This document shows, piece by piece, positions 1 to 5,259 of a stretch of DNA of 12,260 nucleotides. Origin of the DNA: a bacterium (GTDB taxonomy: Bacteria; Pseudomonadota; Alphaproteobacteria; Caulobacterales; Hyphomonadaceae). A program made the position numbers and the translations under genes. How positions within the stretch are numbered: the stretch's first letter is position 1; the number at the start of each line of letters is the position of its first letter. The notes under the pieces were generated by a model, which did no database searches, was not told the origin of the DNA, and saw only the letters and a program-made list of their open reading frames with translations. Where the stretch lies: contig JAVBYB010000531.1 of the NCBI GenBank assembly GCA_030824255.1, positions 1-12,260 of the forward strand. The letters are read 5' to 3'.

Positions 1-202
1 CGTTCGCGAAGATCTCGGCATAGCGCGCCGCGTCGCTTTCGCCCGCGCTGAAGATGCGAACGGGGCCGACGTCGGTGGCCCCATCGATCACGCAGGCCCA
101 TCCACCCGCCTCGTCGAACGCATAGCGATCATCGCCCGTGCCGTGCTTCATCACGCCCTTCAGCGTGGAGCCGGGGAAGGAGATCGAGTCGATGAGTTTC
201 AT
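1..202 (-). CDS. PP2C-like protein phosphatase (partial, N-terminal 67 residues)
   Basis: Only the first 67 residues lie in the window; the gene runs off the left edge. The translation opens MKLIDSISFPGS, then shows GTGDDRYAF at residues 21-29, VIDGATDVG at 38-46 and a SDAARYAEIF stretch at 56-65. An acidic pair followed by a hydrophobic strand and a (V/I)DG turn is the layout of the metal-binding N-terminus of PP2C-type Ser/Thr phosphatases, in which Asp40-Gly41 would bind the catalytic metals; the SDAA stretch also resembles bacterial PP2C-like proteins. Lying 60 bp downstream of the same-strand RHH gene, it may be co-transcribed with it. A GGAG (210-213) precedes the ATG by 7 bases, inside the loop of a small GGCGC/GCGCC hairpin (206-223). 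The family call rests on short motifs only, because the rest of the domain is outside the window. Confidence 0.6.
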   Translation of the reverse strand, partial: MKLIDSISFPGSTLKGVMKHGTGDDRYAFDEAGGWACVIDGATDVGPVRIFSAGESDAARYAEIFAN

Positions 203-262
203 GAGGGCGCTCCGCTGGGCGCCTTCCTATTGGCTGATCGCGTCAGTGGAAAGCGGCGAGCC

Positions 263-475
263 TCAGGCCGTCTTCGCCTTCAGGGCCTGCGAGAAGTCGG
301 CCAGCGTCTGGATGTAGTCGCCGCTTTCGCGCAGGCGCTGCACGTAAAGCTCAAGGATCTGGCGCGCGGCCACGCCGGCCTCCAGCCCACACTTCTCCGC
401 CTCTTCGGCGAAGAGCTTTTTAGATTCGGGGTCCAGCCGGACGGTGAGAGGCTGGCGATTTGCTGTCTTGGTCAT
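263..475 (-). CDS. Small ribbon-helix-helix-like protein
   Basis: This 70-residue protein has the outline of an RHH DNA-binding protein. A short beta strand (PLTVRLD, residues 9-15) is followed by one helix (about 17-28), a turn at CGLEAG, and a second helix (about 34-49: VAARQILELYVQRLRE). RHH proteins dimerise through the strand and insert it in the DNA major groove; antitoxins and small repressors use this fold. The C-terminal 20 residues may form an additional helix. The start has a GAGG about 6 bases upstream. The protein shares the pattern P-[LF]-T-V-x-L ... GL ... VA-R-x-I ... L-x-x-SG with the divergent gene at 583-768, so the two are probably paralogues. No toxin gene accompanies it; the downstream neighbour is the PP2C-like gene. 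The exact regulatory target is unknown. Confidence 0.72.
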   Translation of the reverse strand: MTKTANRQPLTVRLDPESKKLFAEEAEKCGLEAGVAARQILELYVQRLRESGDYIQTLADFSQALKAKTA

Positions 476-582
476 GTGTGCCTCGGCGATGGGGAGATTC
501 CATCAGCAGCCAAAGGAAGCCCCCGGCCTCCGATCGCGAGAATCACCTTGCAGGCATTGCAAAGACATTGCAATAGCAATGC
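476..582. promoter_or_regulatory. Shared regulatory region between divergent RHH genes, with CATTGC boxes
   Basis: The gap between the two divergent RHH genes holds a cluster of one short motif. CATTGC occurs at 555-560 and 566-571, and its inverse GCAATG at 576-581. GCATTGC (554-560) and GCAATGC (576-582) form an inverted repeat with a 15-base centre, inside which ATTGCAAT (567-574) is itself palindromic. An additional TTGCA lies at 548-552. Box spacing is about 9-11 bases, close to one helical turn, as expected for an array bound by RHH dimers on one DNA face. The array touches the start codon at 583. Binding by either RHH protein is inference. Confidence 0.5.
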
Positions 583-768
583 ATGGCCAAGTCGCCCACC
601 AGCCAGGGGACCAAACCCTTCACCGTCGTGCTGCCCGAGAAGGCAGCCGATCGCCTTGAAATATTGGTGGAAACCGGCCTCTACGGATCGAACCGCGCCG
701 AGGTCGCGCGGAATATCATCCTTCAGCACCTCCAGGAGCTCTGGAAGTCTGGCAAGCTGCCGGGCTGA
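583..768 (+). CDS. Small ribbon-helix-helix-like protein, divergent paralogue
   Basis: The 61-residue product has a basic N-terminus, a beta strand (PFTVVLPE, residues 12-19), a first helix (about 20-31), a turn at TGLYGSN, and a second helix (about 38-55: EVARNIILQHLQELWKSG). This is the same plan as the protein encoded divergently at 263-475. The ATG at 583 is the first possible start after an in-frame stop at 574-576. No Shine-Dalgarno is visible, and the CATTGC/GCAATG repeat array runs up to and into the start codon, so the mRNA may be leaderless or translated from a weak site. A GCAATAGC (571-578 region) vaguely resembles the alphaproteobacterial -10 element but cannot be assigned securely. 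No toxin or partner gene follows; the next gene begins 172 bp downstream. Confidence 0.65.
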   Translation: MAKSPTSQGTKPFTVVLPEKAADRLEILVETGLYGSNRAEVARNIILQHLQELWKSGKLPG

Positions 769-940
769 AGCCGGAACGCTTCGTCCATACACATCCCATC
801 CACAGCAAACCCCTTTGAAACCGGGCCTTCACGGGCGCCGGAAACCTTTCGTTAACCATTGGACGCCAATCGTTCCTCTCAGCCGCCGAGAGATGCTAAA
901 AGCAGCTCACAGCGACCAACCCGGCGAGGAGGACGCACGC

Positions 941-1387
941 ATGAACACCGAGACCCGTGACCCGATCGAGTTCTGCCCCGCCGCCGCCTGCGCGGCCGCG
1001 ATCGTCCGGATCGAGGGGTTCATCGACCATGTGGCGCGCCTGAAAGACGAGGCGCGCCTCGCCCGCTCGCCGGACCTCGTTGCCCAGCTGGATGCGATCT
1101 CTGACGAGTTGATCCTCGCCGCCGACGAAGCGCGCGACCGTCTTGCCCAGGTGGAAGCGATCTCGTCCGCCGGCGCCATGGCGCAACTCCTTGCGGCCAT
1201 CCGCGACGTGCGCGTGCGCGATGACGCGGAGCGCGTGCGCGCGAAAGACCTTGAGGCAAAGGCCATTCGCTTCCTTGCCAACGCCAACCTTTACGAAGCG
1301 AGCTTCTGCCGGACACTGAGCGGCACGAAGCTGGGCGGCAGGCTTTTCATCCAGCCCGCGCACGACGCAGAGCGCCGCATCTCGTAA
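941..1387 (+). CDS. Hypothetical alpha-helical protein (148 aa)
   Basis: I do not recognise this gene. The ATG at 941 is chosen because a perfect AGGAGG (927-932) lies 8 bases upstream; the open frame extends far upstream, but that part overlaps the RHH gene and has no coding character. The product is acidic to neutral, almost entirely predicted helix, rich in Ala, Arg, Glu and Asp, with heptad-like spacing in residues about 25-110 that could give a coiled coil or helical bundle. There is a Cys at residue 12, another in the next short segment, and a third near the C-terminus. It has no signal peptide or membrane segment, so it is probably cytoplasmic. Neighbouring genes give no functional hint. 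Confidence 0.6.
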   Translation: MNTETRDPIEFCPAAACAAAIVRIEGFIDHVARLKDEARLARSPDLVAQLDAISDELILAADEARDRLAQVEAISSAGAMAQLLAAIRDVRVRDDAERVRAKDLEAKAIRFLANANLYEASFCRTLSGTKLGGRLFIQPAHDAERRIS

Positions 1388-1468
1388 CCTGCGCCCGCTG
1401 CCATTTCCGTGTTGCCCTGCCCGCTCGACGCGCGCAGGGTCGCGCCGGACAGTGGACAGGGGGCAATC

Positions 1469-2083
1469 ATGATCCGGCAGGCCATTCTTGGCGCAACCAT
1501 CGCTGCATTCGCAGCGCCGGTCGCACAGGCACAGGATGCGTACATTGGCGAGATCCGCGAATTCGCGCTCGACTTCTGTCCGAAGGGCTGGGCGCCCGCC
1601 AACGGCGCCAGCGTGCAGATCGCACAGAACGCCCCGCTCTTCAGCCTGCTCGGCACACGCTTCGGCGGCGATGGCGTCCGCACATTCAACCTGCCCAACA
1701 TCACGCCAACCACAACCGCGGCGACCTCCACGCAACTGGCAGGCGGCGAAGCCCGCATCTACGAGCATTGCGATCTCGAGGGCTGGAATCTTCCGCTCGG
1801 CCTTGGCGATTTCCGCCCGGGCGACCTGCGCGCGCCTTACAGCGACAACAACGTCTCATCCGTGCTCGCCTCACCCGGCTGGCAGGTCACATTGTTCGAC
1901 GGCCCCAATTTCGACGGCGAATCCGTAACCGTGACAGGCCAGGAAACCTGTCTGGTGGCCAGCAACTTCAATGATCGCACATCCAGCATCCGCGTGACCC
2001 GTGCGCCTGCGGGCACAGCTGCGGTCGCCAGCAAGACGCAGACCTGCATCGCGACGCAGGGCCTGTTCCCGTCAAGAAACTAG
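1469..2083 (+). CDS. Secreted tail-collar (Mdp-like) protein with inserted beta/gamma-crystallin domain
   Basis: The 204-residue product starts with a Sec signal peptide (about residues 1-22, ending AQA-Q). Residues 23-78 are a phage tail collar/microcystin-dependent-protein (Mdp) domain: DAYIGEIREFA, then FCPKGWAPANG, PLFSLLGTRFGGDG and TFNLPNI. The very C-terminus (CIATQGLFPSRN, 193-204) is the usual terminal motif of the same family. Between them, about 95-178, lies a two-Greek-key beta/gamma-crystallin-like domain: RIYEHCDLEGW and later VTLFDGPNFDGES are typical Greek-key strands, and both calcium motifs (N/D)(N/D)xx(S/T)S are present, at D126-S131 and N168-S173. AGGGGG (1458-1463) supports the ATG at 1469; an upstream ATG at 1409 would destroy the signal peptide. 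The likely role is an extracellular Ca-binding structural or adhesive protein, an inference. Confidence 0.85.
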   Translation: MIRQAILGATIAAFAAPVAQAQDAYIGEIREFALDFCPKGWAPANGASVQIAQNAPLFSLLGTRFGGDGVRTFNLPNITPTTTAATSTQLAGGEARIYEHCDLEGWNLPLGLGDFRPGDLRAPYSDNNVSSVLASPGWQVTLFDGPNFDGESVTVTGQETCLVASNFNDRTSSIRVTRAPAGTAAVASKTQTCIATQGLFPSRN

Positions 2084-2093
2084 ATGCTCTGGA

Positions 2094-2115
2094 CTGCCGG
2101 GCAGGAGCCCGGCGG
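2094..2115. terminator. Hairpin between convergent genes
   Basis: GCCGGGC (2096-2102) and GCCCGGC (2107-2113) pair perfectly around the tetraloop AGGA, with two further pairs (one wobble) extending the stem. It lies between the ends of the collar-crystallin gene and yebC, so it could stop transcription from both sides. There is no T-run on either strand, so intrinsic termination is uncertain. Confidence 0.45.
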
Positions 2116-2121
2116 TCGCAC

Positions 2122-2871
2122 TCATCCGGCCAGACGCGCCATCTCGGCGTCGCTCAGCTCGTAATTGCCGTAGACGTTCTGCACGTCGTCGCAGTCTTCC
2201 AGCTCTTCGAGCATCTTCATCAGCTTGTCGGCATTTTCGCCTTCGACGCTGACGGTGTTGAGCGGCTTCCAGATCAGCGCCGTCGATGTCGGCGCTGTCT
2301 TGATCTTGCCTTCGAGGGCGGCCGCCACTTCGGCAAGGTCTGCACGTGCGGTGTAGATGTAGTGCCCGTCCGCATCGCTGGAGACGTCGGATGCGCCGGC
2401 CTCAAGCGCTGCCTCCATGATCGCGTCTTCGCTGCCCGCTTCCGGCGGATAGACGATCTCGCCGACATGCTCGAAGCCGGAGGACACGGCGCCGGTCTGG
2501 CCGAGATTGCCGCCATGGTGCGTGAAGCTCGTGCGCACATCCGTCGCCGCGCGGTTCTTGTTGTCAGTGGAGCATTCCACGATCAGGCCGACGCCGCCGG
2601 GCGCGAAGCCCTCATAGCGGATCGCTTCATAGTTGGCGCCGTCGCCGCCGGCGCCCTTGTCGATGGCGCGCTGGATATTGTCCTTGGGCATCGACGCCGC
2701 CTTGGCGTTGTTGACGGCCAGACGCAGGCGCGGGTTGAAGTTCACGTCCGCCATGCCGCTCTTGGCGGCGACGGTGATCTCTTTCGCCAGCTTCGAGAAC
2801 AGCTTGGCCTTGGCCTTGTCGGCCTTGCCCTTGCGGTGCTGGATGTTGGCCCATTTGCTATGGCCGGCCAT
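2122..2871 (-). CDS. yebC: YebC/PmpR family regulator / translation factor
   Basis: The 249-residue product begins with the family signature MAGHSKWANIQHRKGKADKA and continues with the expected landmarks: LFSKLAKEITVAAKSG, NPRLRLAVNNAKAASMPKDNIQRAI, YEGFAPGGVGLIVECSTDNKNRAATDVR, the GGNLGQTGAVSSGFEHVG segment, and a C-terminal ELEDCDDVQNVYGNYE. It is the usual length of the family (about 245-250 residues) and looks intact. YebC proteins were described as DNA-binding regulators, and more recently as cytosolic factors that help ribosomes through difficult proline-containing stretches. An upstream in-frame ATG at 2943 would add 24 unrelated residues; the ATG at 2871 matches the family start and has a GAGG 6 bases upstream. 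In many alphaproteobacteria this gene lies near ruvC and a TIGR00282 phosphoesterase gene; here the latter is on the same strand but about 7.7 kb away. Confidence 0.95.
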   Translation of the reverse strand: MAGHSKWANIQHRKGKADKAKAKLFSKLAKEITVAAKSGMADVNFNPRLRLAVNNAKAASMPKDNIQRAIDKGAGGDGANYEAIRYEGFAPGGVGLIVECSTDNKNRAATDVRTSFTHHGGNLGQTGAVSSGFEHVGEIVYPPEAGSEDAIMEAALEAGASDVSSDADGHYIYTARADLAEVAAALEGKIKTAPTSTALIWKPLNTVSVEGENADKLMKMLEELEDCDDVQNVYGNYELSDAEMARLAG

Positions 2872-3077
2872 GGTGGGCCTCTCTCTCGGGTCGTGATCGG
2901 GTGATGGACCGTCCCGATAGCCCACCGCCGCCCCAGGAAGCAAGCAGGCGCCCCAGCCGGGAGACGCCCAGACCTTTCAATTTCACCGGTCGGATTAGGC
3001 AATTTCTCAGCCCCGCCTGCAACACTGGCACAGCAGGCAAGGCGTCGTCCGCCGGGCCGGCAGGATTGGGGAATCAC

Positions 3078-3611
3078 ATGAAAACGCTTCAGGCGGGCGC
3101 CGTCATCGCCTCTGCCCTCGCCGTATCCGGCTGCGAATTCCGCACGGCCGCCGACGTGGAGGCCGAGCTTGAGGCTCATTATGGCAAGATCGGCGCGGTC
3201 GATCCCGACATCGTGGGTGTGAACGCCATGGCGGCCGAGGCGGAGCAATTTCAGTTCCTGACGATCGGACCGGGCCAGTGGCGCGCCACCAACACGGTCA
3301 GCGGCGAAGGCCGGCGCGAGGTCACCCAGCGCTGCCACGCCTATCCACGCCGCATCGATCAAGCGCTCGATCTCACGCCGGTCTGGTCGATGACCAAGGA
3401 CTGCAAGATCAAGACGGGATGGAGCTACGGCGCCTACACGATCGAATACGCGTGCAATGACGGAAACAGCCGGATGAATGCCACCGCCCGTGTCACCGGC
3501 GATTTCGAGAAGCGCTACCTCGTCGAGACGAAGATAAACTATGCGACACCCGGCCAACGCGCGCAGACCCTGACGACGACGACAACCGCCGAACGCATCG
3601 GCGACTGCTAG
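3078..3611 (+). CDS. DUF3617-like lipoprotein, first of a tandem pair
   Basis: The product is 177 residues with a lipoprotein signal: MKTLQAGAVIASALAVSGC, lipobox V-S-G-C19. The mature part contains four cysteines, C86, C109, C126 and the terminal C177, the last in the ending ERIGDC. The same four-cysteine spacing and the VTGDF-x3-Y ... TTT-x-A-x-R-[IL]-GDC segment recur in the next gene, which identifies both as DUF3617-type periplasmic proteins; function is unknown for the family. Four cysteines outside the lipobox suggest two disulfides. The chosen ATG preserves the signal peptide; the frame is open upstream to 2901 but that part is not conserved in style. TTGGGGA just upstream is a modest ribosome-binding site. 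This copy lacks the low-complexity linker seen in its neighbour and has a more divergent first half. Confidence 0.78.
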   Translation: MKTLQAGAVIASALAVSGCEFRTAADVEAELEAHYGKIGAVDPDIVGVNAMAAEAEQFQFLTIGPGQWRATNTVSGEGRREVTQRCHAYPRRIDQALDLTPVWSMTKDCKIKTGWSYGAYTIEYACNDGNSRMNATARVTGDFEKRYLVETKINYATPGQRAQTLTTTTTAERIGDC

Positions 3612-3626
3612 CGGGACTATTCGTTG

Positions 3627-3656
3627 AGGCTGTTGATCCTCACGTGACAGCCTTTT
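3627..3656 (+). terminator. Rho-independent terminator after the first DUF3617 gene
   Basis: AGGCTGT (3627-3633) pairs with ACAGCCT (3647-3653), followed by a run of four T at 3653-3656, so a plus-strand intrinsic terminator is likely. A shorter, mutually exclusive pairing also exists: TGAGG (3625-3629) with CCTCA (3638-3642). Confidence 0.6.
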
Positions 3657-3685
3657 CAGGTGGTCTTCGCCGCGGCACGGCGTAG

Positions 3686-3705
3686 CTTCCGGGTAGAACC
3701 GGAGG
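3686..3705 (+). promoter_or_regulatory. Hairpin masking the Shine-Dalgarno of the second DUF3617 gene
   Basis: TCCGG (3688-3692) pairs with CCGGA (3699-3703) around a 6-base loop; C3686-G3705 and a T3687-G3704 wobble extend it to seven pairs. The right arm contains the whole GGAGG (3701-3705) that serves the ATG at 3715, so the folded leader would hide the ribosome-binding site. Whether it acts as a switch is inference. Confidence 0.4.
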
Positions 3706-3714
3706 ATGTATCCC

Positions 3715-4227
3715 ATGAAAAGCATGCTGATGGCGGCTGTCGCCGCACTGACCCTTGCCGCGTGCGGCGGGTCCGAGACCTCCGCCCCCACAGCTACAGG
3801 CGAGACGCCCGTGGCTGCGACTGCAGCTCCCGCAGCTGCGCCAGCCGGACCCAGCGGACCCATTGCGGGCCGATGGGAGGTCAGCGTCAGCGCGGCAGGC
3901 ATGACCGTGGCGCCAACGGAGATCTGCTACGAGCGCCAGATCACGATGGAAGAAGCCCAGAAGATGCAACAGCAGGCGGGCATCACGTGCAGCGAGGAAA
4001 CCTACGCGGCTGATGGCAAGTCAGGCCATTCGGTCTGCACGATGAGCGACATGAAGATTACCTCGGACTACAATGTCACCGGCGATTTCAGCAGCGCCTA
4101 CACGATGGAGATGACCAGCTCGATCGACCCGGCCATGCCCGGCATGCCCAACCCGTCGACCACCACCATCGCGATGAAGCGCCTGGGTGACTGCACGGCG
4201 GATACGCCTCGCGCGCCCATGCCGTAG
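3715..4227 (+). CDS. DUF3617 lipoprotein, second of a tandem pair
   Basis: The product is 170 residues. The start at 3715 is favoured over the ATG at 3706 because GGAGG (3701-3705) lies 9 bases before it, while the 3706 ATG directly abuts that site. The signal is MKSMLMAAVAALTLAAC with lipobox L-A-A-C17, followed by an Ala/Pro/Thr-rich linker (about 18-50) and a DUF3617 domain from GRWEVSVSAAGMTV to MKRLGDC. Cysteines C71, C92, C108 and C160 are spaced as in the family and in the upstream paralogue. The domain is better preserved here than in the upstream copy. It is probably an inner- or outer-membrane-anchored periplasmic protein of unknown function. It ends 26 bp before a strong terminator, which closes the pair off from tesB. 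Confidence 0.85.
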   Translation: MKSMLMAAVAALTLAACGGSETSAPTATGETPVAATAAPAAAPAGPSGPIAGRWEVSVSAAGMTVAPTEICYERQITMEEAQKMQQQAGITCSEETYAADGKSGHSVCTMSDMKITSDYNVTGDFSSAYTMEMTSSIDPAMPGMPNPSTTTIAMKRLGDCTADTPRAPMP

Positions 4228-4253
4228 GCCAGTTTCCACCTCGGTTTTCAAAA

Positions 4254-4291
4254 CAGCGGCGGCAGGTCTATACCTGCCGCCGCTGACTTTT
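4254..4291. terminator. Strong bidirectional intrinsic terminator
   Basis: CAGCGGCGGCAGGT (4254-4267) and ACCTGCCGCCGCTG (4272-4285) form a perfect 14-bp stem with a CTAT loop. On the plus strand the stem is followed within two bases by TTTT (4288-4291); on the minus strand it is followed by TTTTGAAAA, so it can work in both directions. It separates the DUF3617 pair from tesB. Confidence 0.9.
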
Positions 4292-4348
4292 CCGGGACGC
4301 TGGCGCAAGACCCGCCCCCGGCCAACCACCTCCCTTGGGACCTTTGCC

Positions 4349-5239
4349 ATGACTGAGCCCTTCACCGCCGATCCTGTCGCCGAGCTGGTCAACCTGCTCG
4401 ACCTCGAGCGCATCGAGGTGAACCTGTTCCGTGGCCAATCGCCCGACGATGGCGTGAAGCGCGTGTTCGGCGGCCAGGTGATCGCGCAGGCGCTGGTCGC
4501 CGCCTACCGCACGGTGGAAGACCGGGTCTGCCACTCGCTGCACGCCTACTTCATCCGGCCGGGCGATCCGACCGTTCCGATCCTCTACGAGGTGGACCGC
4601 GCCCGCGATGGCAAGAGCTTCGCCACGCGCCGCGTCGTCGCCATCCAGCATGGCGAACAGATCTTCAACCTCGCGGCGTCCTTCCAGGCGCCCGAGGAAG
4701 GCTTTACGCACCAGTCGCCCATGCCCGACACCAAGAAGCCCGCCGACCTCAAGAGCGAGGACGAGCTTCGCGCCATGGCGAAGGACCACATCCCGAAAGA
4801 GCTGCAGCGACAGTTCGCGCGCCCGCGCCCGATCGAGCTGCGCCCCGTCGATCCACGCCAGATGATTTCGCCGGTCAAGACCGAAGCAAAAAAGCAGATG
4901 TGGATGCGGGTTCGCGGCAAGGTTGATCCCGCCAACATCCCGCTGCAGCAATGCCTGCTGGCCTATGCGTCCGACATGGGCATCCTCGACACGGCGACCA
5001 AGCCGCATGGCGTCAACTGGTTCACCGGCGGGGTGCAGATGGCCTCGCTCGACCACGCGATGTGGTTCCATGAACCGTTCGATATCTCGGACTGGCTGCT
5101 CTACACGATGGATTCGCCATCGGCCTCCGGCGCACGTGGCTTCAACCGTGGCGAAGTCTTCACCGAGGCGGGCAAACTTGCGGCGTCAGTCACGCAGGAA
5201 GGCCTGATGCGGCCCCGCGACTCGAAGTTCAAGAACTAG
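4349..5239 (+). CDS. tesB: Acyl-CoA thioesterase II
   Basis: This is a full-length 296-residue TesB-type double-hotdog thioesterase, which hydrolyses acyl-CoA to free fatty acid and CoA in the cytosol. Family landmarks are FRGQSPDDGVKRVFGGQVIAQAL (about 27-49), HSLHAYFIRPGDP (62-74), YEVDRARDGKSFATRRV (80-96) and SLDHAMWFHEPF near the C-terminus. The catalytic triad known from E. coli TesB (D204, T228, Q278) maps with a constant +5 offset to D209 (in YASDMG), S233 and Q283 (in TQEGLMR); Ser for Thr is a conservative change that keeps the hydroxyl. The ATG at 4349 fits the family start, although the upstream Shine-Dalgarno is poor. It is isolated by the strong terminator upstream and converges on the aldo/keto reductase gene with a 20-bp gap. 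Confidence 0.95.
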   Translation: MTEPFTADPVAELVNLLDLERIEVNLFRGQSPDDGVKRVFGGQVIAQALVAAYRTVEDRVCHSLHAYFIRPGDPTVPILYEVDRARDGKSFATRRVVAIQHGEQIFNLAASFQAPEEGFTHQSPMPDTKKPADLKSEDELRAMAKDHIPKELQRQFARPRPIELRPVDPRQMISPVKTEAKKQMWMRVRGKVDPANIPLQQCLLAYASDMGILDTATKPHGVNWFTGGVQMASLDHAMWFHEPFDISDWLLYTMDSPSASGARGFNRGEVFTEAGKLAASVTQEGLMRPRDSKFKN

Positions 5240-5259
5240 CCCGTCAGCCGTCTCGATCT

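Noticed and set aside
263..768. Toxin-antitoxin module
   Set aside because: Both genes look like the DNA-binding partner, and no toxin-like gene is adjacent to either.
143..940. Upstream extension of the helical hypothetical protein
   Set aside because: The extension overlaps both RHH genes and has no coherent protein character; the AGGAGG at 927-932 marks the true start at 941.
1415..1439. CCCTGC/GCAGGG inverted repeat upstream of the collar-crystallin gene
   Set aside because: Short stem, 13-base loop and no T-run; too weak to call a terminator or operator.
896..1768. Long open frame of 290 codons on the minus strand
   Set aside because: It is antisense to two genes with good ribosome-binding sites and, in one case, clear domains; its composition (Arg, Gly, Ala, Cys) is typical of GC-rich antisense frames.
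1469..2083. Prophage remnant suggested by the tail-collar domain
   Set aside because: The protein has a Sec signal and no phage genes lie nearby; collar domains are common in free-standing secreted bacterial proteins.
3015..3038. GCCTGC/GCAGGC inverted repeat in the yebC-DUF3617 gap
   Set aside because: Six-base GC-rich arms with a 12-base loop are expected by chance at this base composition.
2742..3902. Long open frame of 386 codons on the minus strand
   Set aside because: It overlaps the start of yebC and is antisense to both DUF3617 genes; no motif is recognisable.
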